NCBI RefSeq assembly: GCF_025150085.1
Contig: NZ_CP102280.1
Coordinates: 325,001-389,000 of the forward strand
Direction of reading: 5' to 3'
Length of the DNA: 64,000 nt
From: Dorea longicatena
GTDB lineage: Bacteria > Bacillota > Clostridia > Lachnospirales > Lachnospiraceae
In this document: piece by piece, positions 1-8,903 of the stretch
How the letters are laid out: each line of letters starts with the position of its first letter
How positions within the stretch are numbered: the first letter of the stretch is position 1
Program-made: the position numbers and the translations under genes
The notes under the pieces: model-generated
The model's input: the letters and a program-made list of their open reading frames with translations, nothing else
Told to the model about the DNA's origin: nothing
Databases searched by the model: none

Positions 1-74
1 TGTACAAATGTGGTTGGTATGGATGAGAATATTTATTAGTAAATGTTTGGAAAAATAAAAAAGAAGGAAAAGCG

Positions 75-2306
75 ATGAATTATTTTGATCATGAAGAAAA
101 TGTTAAATTTGTTGATGGAATCTTGGAATATTCACAAGAATGGCAATGGCTGTTTGATTATATTGATAAAAGATATGTTTTTGAAGAACCAAAATCGTGG
201 CATGAATTTGTAGATAATTCATATTCAATAAGAGAATTAATTGTTAGATTTGAAAAAATAAGAAATGTGTGTGCTAAAGAATGGATAATTAATAATTCAA
301 TAATAAAAGAAGGATGGGAACTGGCAAAATTTTATAATGGAAGAATTGATATAGTGACTTGTCAAAAATCAATAAATTCATTAACAGGCAAGCTTATGTT
401 GCTAGTATTGTGGATTACTAAATTACTTAATATTGATAATGGGACAGACTATGATTTTAATATAGGGATGCTACAAGAAAAAAATTATTTTCAATTAGTA
501 AATATCGATGAAATAATTAAAAATCTGGATGAAATTAATGAATTTATAGATAATATTTCAATAACAGGAATAGATGAGATAAAGAAATGTTTAAATGATA
601 ATGTGCATTATATAAAATATGATATAGGAGCAGAAGCTGAAGAGAAAATTAGAAAAAGGGCGAATACTTATAATGCATTTAGATTTGACAGTATAAGAAC
701 TAATTTGGGGGCAACATGGCAAGAAGATACAATATTTATGCTTTTAAGTAGGGATTTGCGAGAAGCTGATTCGGATGGAAAAGTATTAGGCACAGATAAG
801 AAAAATATTATAAGAATAAAAGATGATATAGACAATAAGGATGTTAAATTTATTGTAGAAACAATTTTATTTTATTCTTTTGGAGATATTCCTTCGGATG
901 AATGCATTTTAGCCCATTGTGAGATGATACGTCGAGAAATCATCAATAAAACGGATTTGTTTAATTTAAGTATAAGTTCTTCATGTAAATTTATAGAAAA
1001 ACTTTTTGAAAAAAAATTAACTGGAGACTGGAGAAAAGATACGAGATTTGTGGAAATGTTAAAAGCTTTTCAAGTATATATGACTCCAAATGACATCAGA
1101 AGAATTCAGCAAATGCATATACCATTGTCAAAAGTACAAATTGGAGTATATAAAAAATTTTGCGAATCCAAATATAAGGATATAGAAGAAATTAAAGAAT
1201 TACGTGGAATTAGGGATTATTTTGAAGATAAAGATGTGATAACTGGAATAGATAAAACATATTTTGAAATGTTGAGTGTAAAGTTTGATGAACTCGTAGA
1301 AAACAGTGAAAGAGATATAATCTTGGCGGTATCCTTTTATTATTACATGATTTTTTTGATAAGAGTAAAAAAAGAAAATATGTATATAGATAACCAACGT
1401 ATACAATCTGAGATGTTAAGAATAAAAAAATTATGGAGTACAAATTATTATGAGGATGTAGTTAAGAGTATGCAAGTCATTTCAAGTCAACAAAGAATTT
1501 CTGCTCAAAAATGCAATGAATTTAGCAAACGGATTATGATTAATCCTATTTTATTTTCAAATTTGACAATGTCATACGATCAAAATAAAATTTTAAAAGA
1601 AATGATGAAAGCTGCAGAGAATCCGCTTATAATGCTCGTTTCCAATATAGAAATATCAGAGGTTTTTCCGCGAGAAGGGGCAAAAGTAAATTATAAAAGA
1701 CATGATATCGATGCCAAATTTTTAGAAATTATTTCAGAAATAGTAGAAAACAAAGGATATAAATTGTTGAATAAGATGTTGCCAGAGAAATTTGTCGCAT
1801 ATATTTACCAAAACTGTAAAATTGAGCTTCAATTAAATATTACATTGTTTAATGAAGAGGAAAAAATGTATAATTTAATTAAGGCAAAAGCGCCTATTGA
1901 ATTGTTGGAATATGATAAGAAAATATCACTAGCGATGATAACTCAATTATTCCCTGTTTTGGAAATGCAAATTAGAAAGCTTGTATCTTATTTAGGAATA
2001 TTTCCTTATAAAATAGATGAAGAGGAGTTTATGCAATGCAACGATCCGAGTTCTTTACTTAGAGAATTATTGTTACAAATATATAATGAACAAAAAAGTT
2101 TTGAAAATGTTTCGGATATAATGTTTGTTTATAATTCAATGTATAATAGTAATTTTTTGAATATAAGAAATGAATGTATTCATGGACGAGATTATTTAGC
2201 AGGAGGGAAACTTCGATATGCGTTTAGAGTTACGTTATTGTGCATATATATGGTGATGTTTCGAATTGATACTATTGAAGAAAAGGTTAGTGATTTAATT
2301 GATTAA
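75..2306 (+). CDS. Large unknown protein with C-terminal HEPN/DUF4209-like motif
   Basis: A 743-residue protein, strongly AT-rich in codon use (AAA, ATA, TTT, GAA dominate) and unlike the core genes downstream. No signal peptide or membrane segment is seen. The only recognisable signature is near the C-terminus: R698-N-E-C-I-H703-G704. This fits the RNxxxHG motif that defines DUF4209 and the RX4-6H motif of HEPN ribonucleases. It is preceded by a helical stretch of the type seen in that family (LFPVLEMQIRKL). The start is supported by AAGAAGGAAAAG just upstream. It is the first of three similarly AT-rich genes on one strand. RNase activity and a role in phage defence or abortive infection are inference; the long N-terminal part (about 1-600) is unassigned. 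Confidence 0.75.
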   Translation: MNYFDHEENVKFVDGILEYSQEWQWLFDYIDKRYVFEEPKSWHEFVDNSYSIRELIVRFEKIRNVCAKEWIINNSIIKEGWELAKFYNGRIDIVTCQKSINSLTGKLMLLVLWITKLLNIDNGTDYDFNIGMLQEKNYFQLVNIDEIIKNLDEINEFIDNISITGIDEIKKCLNDNVHYIKYDIGAEAEEKIRKRANTYNAFRFDSIRTNLGATWQEDTIFMLLSRDLREADSDGKVLGTDKKNIIRIKDDIDNKDVKFIVETILFYSFGDIPSDECILAHCEMIRREIINKTDLFNLSISSSCKFIEKLFEKKLTGDWRKDTRFVEMLKAFQVYMTPNDIRRIQQMHIPLSKVQIGVYKKFCESKYKDIEEIKELRGIRDYFEDKDVITGIDKTYFEMLSVKFDELVENSERDIILAVSFYYYMIFLIRVKKENMYIDNQRIQSEMLRIKKLWSTNYYEDVVKSMQVISSQQRISAQKCNEFSKRIMINPILFSNLTMSYDQNKILKEMMKAAENPLIMLVSNIEISEVFPREGAKVNYKRHDIDAKFLEIISEIVENKGYKLLNKMLPEKFVAYIYQNCKIELQLNITLFNEEEKMYNLIKAKAPIELLEYDKKISLAMITQLFPVLEMQIRKLVSYLGIFPYKIDEEEFMQCNDPSSLLRELLLQIYNEQKSFENVSDIMFVYNSMYNSNFLNIRNECIHGRDYLAGGKLRYAFRVTLLCIYMVMFRIDTIEEKVSDLID

Positions 2307-2509
2307 CAAAATCTTATATATTTTGTCTGTTGAAAATTTCTGAAGATAATATTTAGAAATAATTTTAAATAGGTAAATTTCGTTAATGATGAAAAGAATA
2401 TATTATGAAATCAAAGAAATTATATTTGAAATAAAGAAACATGAAAAAGTTGGCAAAAACAGGTTTTGCAAAATTTAGAAGTGACTGAAATAAAGGGAGA
2501 ACAATTTAT
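2307..2509. other. AT-rich spacer between cassette genes
   Basis: About 200 very AT-rich bases with no open frame of note. A purine-rich ribosome binding site (AAAGGGAGAA) precedes the ATG at 2510. No strong hairpin with a T-tract is visible, so read-through from the upstream gene is possible. Confidence 0.5.
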
Positions 2510-3337
2510 ATGAGAGAAATGATTGATTTTGATAATCCAAGTTCATTTCCGAAAGAATTGCAAATGTGGGATGCAAGATTTGAAGATTATATACGAAATA
2601 GGATATCACTAGAAGGCGTAACTGAATGGTGGCAGATAGAGCATCAATTACAGGATTTGTGTCTTAAAGAAAGTAATAGTGTAGTAGACTTTTTAAATAA
2701 TAATTTAGAAACAGAGGTTGCAGTATGGCATTGTACACGAGTTTTAAATGAAGAAGATTTTTGGAGAAATGGAATAATTGTGAGTGGTGGACGTGGCTGT
2801 TTAGGAGAAAAACGTATTAGATTACTCTTGTCACAAATTGGAGTTGCACAAGATATGATAGAAAAAATTTTTAAACATATTTATGTGTATTGGGATAGAA
2901 ATATAGAATCCCGAACGGAATCTGTACACTTTCAAGGAGATAAAAAAACTATTTATAACGATGTTAATGCAAGTATTTTTGCAACTAATTTGGGTGGAGA
3001 AATTGTGCGATGGTCTATTGAGAATATAGACAAGAATTTACATAAAAAAGAACCGTATAAACGGCTTTGGATTTTAGGAAAACCTTGTATAATAAAATTC
3101 AAATGTAAATTATCACAAATGCGAGAACGTTCTAGGACAGATGTAATTGTCGAAATTTTAAAATATTTTATTGTGACGAAGATGTATAAATATCCATATG
3201 AATTTGACTTTACAGGAATGACAATTGGAAGTGTTCCATCTGAAAATATTCTTAGCATAGAAGAAATTGAAAATTTTATTGAAATTCATGAGAAATATGA
3301 AGTAGGTTTCTATGACGAATTGAAAAATAATAAGTAA
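2510..3337 (+). CDS. Unknown protein, possible ADP-ribosyltransferase-like fold
   Basis: A 275-residue, probably cytoplasmic protein that I do not recognise. The most distinctive feature is W73-H-C-T-R77 followed by an acidic/aromatic helix and then NGIIVSGGRG. An 'HxT ... (N)GI/L' layout after a beta-strand occurs at the NAD-binding start of some H-Y-E type ADP-ribosyltransferases and RES/DarT-like toxins, so an ART-like fold is a weak suggestion only. No second or third catalytic motif can be assigned by eye. AT content matches both neighbours, and the good ribosome binding site (AAAGGGAGAA) supports the ATG. Middle gene of the three-gene cassette at the left edge. Confidence 0.7.
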   Translation: MREMIDFDNPSSFPKELQMWDARFEDYIRNRISLEGVTEWWQIEHQLQDLCLKESNSVVDFLNNNLETEVAVWHCTRVLNEEDFWRNGIIVSGGRGCLGEKRIRLLLSQIGVAQDMIEKIFKHIYVYWDRNIESRTESVHFQGDKKTIYNDVNASIFATNLGGEIVRWSIENIDKNLHKKEPYKRLWILGKPCIIKFKCKLSQMRERSRTDVIVEILKYFIVTKMYKYPYEFDFTGMTIGSVPSENILSIEEIENFIEIHEKYEVGFYDELKNNK

Positions 3338-3438
3338 AGGGTATGTAAGGTGTTAAACACACTACAAAAAGGAAGAGTTGGTTGACAACCCTAAGATATA
3401 AAGTCGAAATAAGTAGTTTAAAAGAAGAGGGGAAAGGT

Positions 3439-4515
3439 ATGATATTTTTAGATGCAAACGCTTTTTATTCATATATGGGGAGAAAGAATGTAGGATTGGG
3501 TGAATCTGCACATGTAAAAGAAAAAGAATTGAGAGGGTATTTAGATTCTATATTTGATAAGAGTCTTCCAACATCTGTTTTTATAGAAATAATGGTTCAT
3601 TTTAGAGATGATAAAAAAAGATTAAAACAAATTTTGGATTTTAGAGGAGAAAAAAAATTATCATTATTCAATAATATTCCCGATTATTGTGTAAGTGATG
3701 TGGAGATGAATTGCATATATCATATGAGTGATAATGATTTAAAGAAATATGCGTATCAATTGTTGAATACAAAGATTGATATTGAAAGCAGATTTAGTTA
3801 TTTATTCTATGAAATAACTAAGAATTTATATTTGGAATACAGATTATCTGAAATGAATAAGTTTACTGAAAATCAGGAAAAAGGCATTTGGGAATTCCTT
3901 GGAAGAAAAGAATTTCAAGAAAATCAGGAAGTAGTAACAAATGAATTTAAAAATGCATTGAAAGTTGGTTATGAACAAGGTAAAGATCAAAATATATTAA
4001 AAGAAAAATATATTGATGTGCTTAACGATGCATGCAAAGTTATAGATTTAACACTTGCAGGATGTGCTGCGTGTATAGAAAATCAAATTGATATTATAGA
4101 GGCTATTCAAAAAGCAAATGCTGAAAGTGATTCAAAAGGTTTTGATGGGTTGAATGGAACTATGCCAGGAATAGTTTCAGTGCTTCAAACCAATATTAAA
4201 TTTTTAGAGTATGCAAAACAGAGAATATCAGATATGTTTTTAAAACATGGATATAATAGATATCAAACGGATTATCTTAAAGAGGTCATGTTTAATGCAT
4301 GGTTTGATAGGGCACAAAAATTAAAGAAGAATGATATTTTTGATATGTTGTGTGCTGGTTGTTTGGGATATATAAGACCATTAAAACAAGGCGAAGTTAT
4401 TTTGGCGAATACAAATTCCTATATTATTTCGTTTGATTCAACTATGGAAAAATATATTCATATTGTAAGACCTGATAATATAAAACTTATTCAAAAGTTC
4501 AAAAATAAAATATAA
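3439..4515 (+). CDS. Unknown protein with PIN-like nuclease features
   Basis: A 358-residue protein with no membrane segments. It opens with MIFLDANAF, a strand ending in Asp5, as in PIN-domain nucleases. Near the C-terminus it has K-K-N-D299-I-F-D302-M-L and later I-S-F-D333, the order of acidic residues expected for a PIN-like fold with a large helical insertion (about residues 60-280). That assignment is inference from motif layout. I chose ATG 3439, preceded by AGAGGGGAAAGGT, over an upstream TTG at 3382, because the PIN-like strand starts at once from 3439. Third and last gene of the AT-rich cassette; about 60 bases further on, the sequence switches to core-like composition inside a broken helicase. 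Confidence 0.7.
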   Translation: MIFLDANAFYSYMGRKNVGLGESAHVKEKELRGYLDSIFDKSLPTSVFIEIMVHFRDDKKRLKQILDFRGEKKLSLFNNIPDYCVSDVEMNCIYHMSDNDLKKYAYQLLNTKIDIESRFSYLFYEITKNLYLEYRLSEMNKFTENQEKGIWEFLGRKEFQENQEVVTNEFKNALKVGYEQGKDQNILKEKYIDVLNDACKVIDLTLAGCAACIENQIDIIEAIQKANAESDSKGFDGLNGTMPGIVSVLQTNIKFLEYAKQRISDMFLKHGYNRYQTDYLKEVMFNAWFDRAQKLKKNDIFDMLCAGCLGYIRPLKQGEVILANTNSYIISFDSTMEKYIHIVRPDNIKLIQKFKNKI

Positions 4516-4573
4516 ACAATGTAAAGTGTGATATCAACTATGCCGGGAACTAATTTTAGAAGTATTTTATTTA

Positions 4574-6493
4574 CATGCTGACGAAAGCGCCGCCAACAGC
4601 TACAAAAAAGTCCTGGACTATTTCGAACCAAAGCTATGGCTTGGTATGACCGCAACGCCAGATAAACGAGACGACAATCTGGAAGGCAGGAACATTTACG
4701 AAATCTTCAATCATCAGATCGCATACGAGATTCGTCTGCAGGATGCGATGGAGGAGGATCTGTTGTGTCCGTTCCATTATTTTGGAATCACGGATCTGGA
4801 TATTATTGCAGATGCGGGGAAATCATCCGAAGAAAAGGTGGAGAACTTCCGCTATCTGACATCCGAAGAGCGTGTGGAAAATGTCATGAAACAGGCGGAA
4901 TATTTCGGATACAGTGGCGACCGCGTGAAGGGGTTGATTTTCTGTAGCCGGATTGATGAGGCGAAGGAATTATCGAAGAAATTCAACGCCAAGGGCTGGC
5001 GGACGCTGGTGCTGAGCGGTAGTGATTCGGAAGAAGCGAGAGCAGCAGCGATCGAACGGCTGGCAGGAGAAGAATCCGAAGATGCCTTGGACTACATCAT
5101 TTCCGTAGACATATTTTCCGAGGGTGTGGACGTGCCGGAGATCAATCAGGTCATCATGCTTCGTCCGACAGAGTCACCGATCGTGTTCATCCAACAGCTT
5201 GGTCGTGGACTTCGTAAAGCTGAGAATAAAGAATATGTCGTTGTACTGGATTTCATCGGAAATTATCGGAATAACTTTATGATTCCGATTGCGCTGTCCG
5301 GCGACCGCAGTTATAACAAGGATAATATCCGCCGTTATGTCACGGAAGGCGGCAGAGTGATTCCGGGTGCGAGCACGATTCACTTCGATGAGATTTCCAG
5401 AAAGCGGATCTTCCAGGCGATTGATAATGCGAACTTCAGCGATATCAAATTAATCCGGGAGAATTATACGAATCTGAAGAATAAGCTGGGGCATATCCCA
5501 GCGCTTGCGGATTTTGATAAGTATGGGGAAATGGATGTGCTGCGGATCTTCGACAATAACAGCCTGGGTTCATATTACAAATTCCTTGTGAAATACGAAA
5601 AGGAATATACCATCCGGCTGTCAGAAGACGAAGAAAAAGCAATCGAATTCATTTCCAAAAAGCTGGCGAGTGGCAAGCGGATTCATGAGCTGGAATTATT
5701 GAAACGTACGTTGCAGTATCGCCATGGAATCATTGGGCGTCTGCGGAAGTATTTATCCGAGAAGTATCATTGTGAGATGAACGAGCACTGCATGGAAAAT
5801 GTGATCAATATGATGACCAATGAATTTCCGACGAGCGCAGCAAAGAAGACTTACGCACAGTGTGTATTTCTGAAGAAGGAACAGGATGATTATGGCATTT
5901 CCGATGTGTATGGGAAAATGTTAGAGAATCCGGAATTCTGTGCGATTCTGGAGGAACTGGTGGACTTCGGAATCTCGAGATATAAGGTCAATTACAGTTA
6001 CCATTATCAGAATACGAATCTGGTATTGTATCAGAAATATACATATGAGGATGCCTGCCGTCTGCTGAACTGGGAGAGAAATGAAGTGCCGCTGAACATC
6101 GGCGGTTACAAATATGATAAGAAGACTAAGACATTTCCGATATTCATTAACTACGATAAGCAGGACAATATCAGCGATACCACGAAATACGAAGATCATT
6201 TCGTAGCAGAGAACCGGCTGATCGCGATTTCCAAAAGTGGAAGAAGCATGGATTCGGAAGATGTGCAGAATTTCCTGAACGCAACAGAACGTGGCATAGA
6301 TGTGCAACTGTTTGTGAGAAAGAATAAGGATGATAAGATATCCAAGGAATTCTATTATCTGGGGCGTGTGATCGCGACCGGGAATGCGAAGCAGTTCGTG
6401 ATGCCGAATACGGATAAGACGGCGGTGGAGATCGAATGGGAGCTGGAGACTCCGGTGAGAGAAGATATTTATCAGTATATTGTGAATGAATAG
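4574..6493 (+). pseudogene. 5'-truncated DEAD/DEAH-box helicase (DUF3427-type)
   Basis: In frame from H-A-D-E-S-A at 4574 to the stop at 6493 (639 codons) this reads as the C-terminal two thirds of a superfamily 2 helicase. It has motif III-like TATP (about 4649), a complete second RecA-like domain with motif VI QQLGRGLRK near 5190-5215, then a long C-terminal region of the type found in DUF3427 helicases. The N-terminal nuclease-like region, Walker A and most of the DEAH box are missing. Intact relatives read DEFHHADES at this point, and here homology stops exactly between the two histidines. An internal ATG at 4646 could start a 615-residue product, but it would lack ATPase motifs I and II. 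Composition is core-like, unlike the cassette immediately upstream. Confidence 0.8.
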
Positions 6494-6535
6494 GGACTGT
6501 TACAGGAAGATTTTTGACAGGAGATAAATGGTAAG

Positions 6536-6949
6536 ATGAAGACGATTAGAGTTGTGGCAGCAGTGATAAAGGCAGTAAAGGAAGACGGAAGAACGATGAT
6601 ATTCGCAACACAGCGCGGATATGGCGAGTTCAAAGGCGGATGGGAATTCCCAGGCGGCAAGATCGAAGCCGGGGAGACACCGCAGGAAGCGTTGAAGCGT
6701 GAGATCATGGAAGAACTGGATACGGAAGTTGCGGTTGGTGAATGGATCGAGACGGTGGAGTATGATTATCCGGGATTTCATCTTTCGATGGATTGCTTTT
6801 GGTGTGAGATTGTGAAAGGGGATCTGGTGCTGAAGGAGCATGAGGCAGCCAGATGGCTGACCAGGGAGGAGCTTACGGATGTGGAGTGGCTGCCGGCGGA
6901 TGTGGCGGTTGCGAAGAAGATTGCAGGAGATATGACGCCTGCTGAGTGA
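6536..6949 (+). CDS. Nudix (deoxy)nucleoside triphosphate pyrophosphohydrolase, MutT-like
   Basis: A 137-residue Nudix hydrolase. The Nudix box starts at G40-G-K and runs through E46 and R-E-I-M-E-E to about residue 62, with the canonical G-x5-E-x7-R-E-U-x-E-E spacing; an Asp replaces the usual Gly after EEL. Size and sequence fit the MutT/8-oxo-dGTP or dCTP pyrophosphohydrolase group that removes damaged nucleotides. It starts 43 bases after the helicase remnant, with which it was presumably co-transcribed; AGGAGATAAATGGTAAG supplies the ribosome binding site. Exact substrate is not determinable from sequence. Confidence 0.88.
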   Translation: MKTIRVVAAVIKAVKEDGRTMIFATQRGYGEFKGGWEFPGGKIEAGETPQEALKREIMEELDTEVAVGEWIETVEYDYPGFHLSMDCFWCEIVKGDLVLKEHEAARWLTREELTDVEWLPADVAVAKKIAGDMTPAE

Positions 6950-7049
6950 TCGCATTTTATAATTAACAGCCTATAGGTCTATATGATGAGAAGGGGAAGA
7001 AGAGATGGACTATAAAATATAGAGAGGAATAAGTGGACATTGAAAATGA

Positions 7050-7092
7050 AAAAGAACTCAAATTTGAAGTATAAATTTGAGTTCTTTTTTAG
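7050..7092 (+). terminator. Rho-independent terminator
   Basis: Stem AAGAACTCAAATTT / AAATTTGAGTTCTT with a seven-base loop, followed by T6. It separates the helicase/mutT unit from the AlbA-type gene. The A-run on the other side means it could work in both directions. Confidence 0.8.
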
Positions 7093-7111
7093 TTCATAAG
7101 AATAATATTTG

Positions 7112-8626
7112 AGTTTCTTGCATAAACTTAAATATAATGCTAGAATCTAAAATATAAATGGAGGAACTAAAATGACAACAGAAGAATTATATGACAAACT
7201 AAAATTAATTCAAAAAATGAAATGCGAAACGCAGAATTTGGAATTGAAATCAGCGGAGCAAGGATATCCGAAACGATTATATGATTCTTTGTCAAGTTTT
7301 TCTAATCAGGATGATGGTGGCATTATTGTTTTTGGAATTGATGAGAAACAAGATTATAAAGAAGTTGGTGTTTATGATGCTCAGGACATTCAAAAGAAAA
7401 TTAACGAGCAATGCTTGCAGATGAATCCGGTTGTACGGCCGCTTATTACAGTTGTGGAGAAGGAAAATAAAAAATTTGTTTCTGCTGAAATTCCCGGAAT
7501 AGATTTGGCAGACAGACCTTGCTATTATCAAGGACGTGGAAGGTTGAAGGGGTCCTATACCCGTATTGGGGATAGTGATGAACCGATGACAGAATACGAA
7601 ATATATAGTTATGAAGCATATAGAAGAAAATATCAAGACGATATCCGTGAGGTTCCGAGAGTAACATTAATGTCATTGGATCAGGAAGAACTGAATCGTT
7701 ATGTTGAACTGTTAAAGAGAGGAAAACAAAGATTAGCAACACTTGATAATGAAAGTATTTATGAACTTATGAGCATAAAGCGAGGAGAGAAAGTAACGCT
7801 TAGTGCGACTTTGCTTTTTAGTCCATATCCACAGGCATATTTTCCACAATTGTGTATTACGGCAATTGTAATTCCTGGGAGAACAATAGGAAGTCTTGGC
7901 GACATGGGGGAAAGATTCTCAGATAATCAGAGAATAGAAGGAACAATTCCGGAAATGTTGGATGAGGCATTATTATTTGTGAAACGCAATATGCGGACAA
8001 AGACAATTATAAGTCCGACAACCGGACGAAGAACTGACAGAACAGACTATCCAATAACAGCGGTTAGAGAAGCTATTATAAATGCATTAGTACATCGTGA
8101 TTATAGTATTCATACAGAAGGAATGCCGATTCAACTTATAATGTTTGAAGACAGGATTGAAATACATAATCCAGGTGGATTATATGGAAGAATCACTATC
8201 GACCAATTAGGAAAAATTCAACCGGATACAAGAAATCCGGTACTTGCATCGGCACTTGAAACATTGGGAATAATAGAAAACAGGTATTCGGGAATTCCAA
8301 CAATCCGGATGGAAATGGAGAAATATAACTTAAGACAGCCAGAATTCTTGGATGAAAGAGGAAGTTTTATTGTAAAACTATATAAAGAATCAAAGAATGA
8401 TTATGAAGATATGTCAAATGATGAAGAAACAAATAATTTAATAGTATTTTGTAAAACACCGCGTACAAGAAAGGAAATTTGTGATTATCTGGGGTTAAAT
8501 TCTGTTACTTATGCTATACAGACGTATGTAAATCCATTAGTAGAAGCTGGCGTAATTAAGTTGAGTATTCCAGATAAGCCAAAGAGTCCAAAACAGTTAT
8601 ATTATAGCGTAGAAAGAGAAAAATGA
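7112..8626 (+). repeat. Direct repeat, left copy (AlbA gene plus 5' flank)
   Basis: The 5' flank at 7112-7137 (GTTTCTTGCATAAACTTAAA and a few bases more) and the gene from 7478 to 8626 recur at 14348-14373 and 14375-15523. The intervening 7138-7477 is absent from the right copy. The two copies bracket the sucrose operon and IS21 debris. Confidence 0.85.
7172..8626 (+). CDS. AlbA_2 (Schlafen-type) domain ATP-binding protein, copy 1
   Basis: A 484-residue protein. Residues about 10-130 form an AlbA_2/Schlafen-like domain (ELKSA near the start, then GGIIVFGID). The centre and C-terminal half contain an HATPase_c_4 type region (REAIINALVHRDY, then HNPGGLYG), followed by a winged-helix segment near residues 430-475. 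Such proteins are annotated as putative transcriptional regulators or ATP-binding proteins and are common in accessory regions; some family members belong to defence systems. The start is well supported by GGAGG at about 7160. Copy 2 at 14373-15523 is nearly identical over the shared part (about seven differences by eye in 1.15 kb) but lacks the N-terminus. Confidence 0.85.
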   Translation: MTTEELYDKLKLIQKMKCETQNLELKSAEQGYPKRLYDSLSSFSNQDDGGIIVFGIDEKQDYKEVGVYDAQDIQKKINEQCLQMNPVVRPLITVVEKENKKFVSAEIPGIDLADRPCYYQGRGRLKGSYTRIGDSDEPMTEYEIYSYEAYRRKYQDDIREVPRVTLMSLDQEELNRYVELLKRGKQRLATLDNESIYELMSIKRGEKVTLSATLLFSPYPQAYFPQLCITAIVIPGRTIGSLGDMGERFSDNQRIEGTIPEMLDEALLFVKRNMRTKTIISPTTGRRTDRTDYPITAVREAIINALVHRDYSIHTEGMPIQLIMFEDRIEIHNPGGLYGRITIDQLGKIQPDTRNPVLASALETLGIIENRYSGIPTIRMEMEKYNLRQPEFLDERGSFIVKLYKESKNDYEDMSNDEETNNLIVFCKTPRTRKEICDYLGLNSVTYAIQTYVNPLVEAGVIKLSIPDKPKSPKQLYYSVEREK

Positions 8627-8673
8627 GAGAAGACCAATTCCTGCGGCAGCGTCTGCAGAAAGAAATCCCGATT
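8627..8673 (+). pseudogene. 47-bp fragment of the SprT-like gene start
   Basis: Directly after the AlbA stop codon, 8627-8673 matches 15918-15964, the first codons of the intact SprT-like gene, with about four mismatches. The match ends abruptly at CCCGATT, where the region upstream of scrR begins. It is a rearrangement scar: the ArsC-like gene that separates these two genes at the right copy is missing here. Confidence 0.75.
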
Positions 8674-8783
8674 GAGATTTCACCTGTTTTAAGAGATTTA
8701 ATAACTGTTATATTTTGTTATTAAATTCTCCGCAAACCCTTGAAAATCTTTGTGTGAATCCTCTATTTCGGACAGGAGATAAT

Positions 8784-8813
8784 TTGACAGGAAATTTCAA
8801 AGAAGAGTATAAT
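8784..8813 (+). promoter_or_regulatory. Promoter for the sucrose regulator gene
   Basis: TTGACA at 8784-8789 and TATAAT at 8808-8813 with an 18-base spacer form a near-consensus housekeeping promoter upstream of the LacI-family gene. Confidence 0.7.
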
Positions 8814-8852
8814 ACATATTAAGACATTTTGAATCGGCATGTGTCCGGAAGA

Positions 8853-8880
8853 AGCTGTCACTGGCAGGTTCTCTGTATTA
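8853..8880 (+). mobile_element. IS21-end-like sequence, left side of sucrose operon
   Basis: GCTGTCACTGGCAGGTT followed by CTCTGTATTA closely resembles GCTGTCAGTGGCAAGTT and TTATGTATTG at 13603-13629, in the same orientation. IS21-family ends carry repeated copies of such a motif and an istB remnant lies beside the right-hand copy, so this is probably a leftover IS end. It lies between the promoter and the start of scrR. Confidence 0.4.
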
Positions 8881-8903
8881 TAAGCAGGTTCGAAATAGAC
8901 GCT

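Noticed and set aside
6500..6955. Long minus-strand frame opposite the mutT-like gene
   Set aside because: It is the antisense shadow of a clear Nudix gene.
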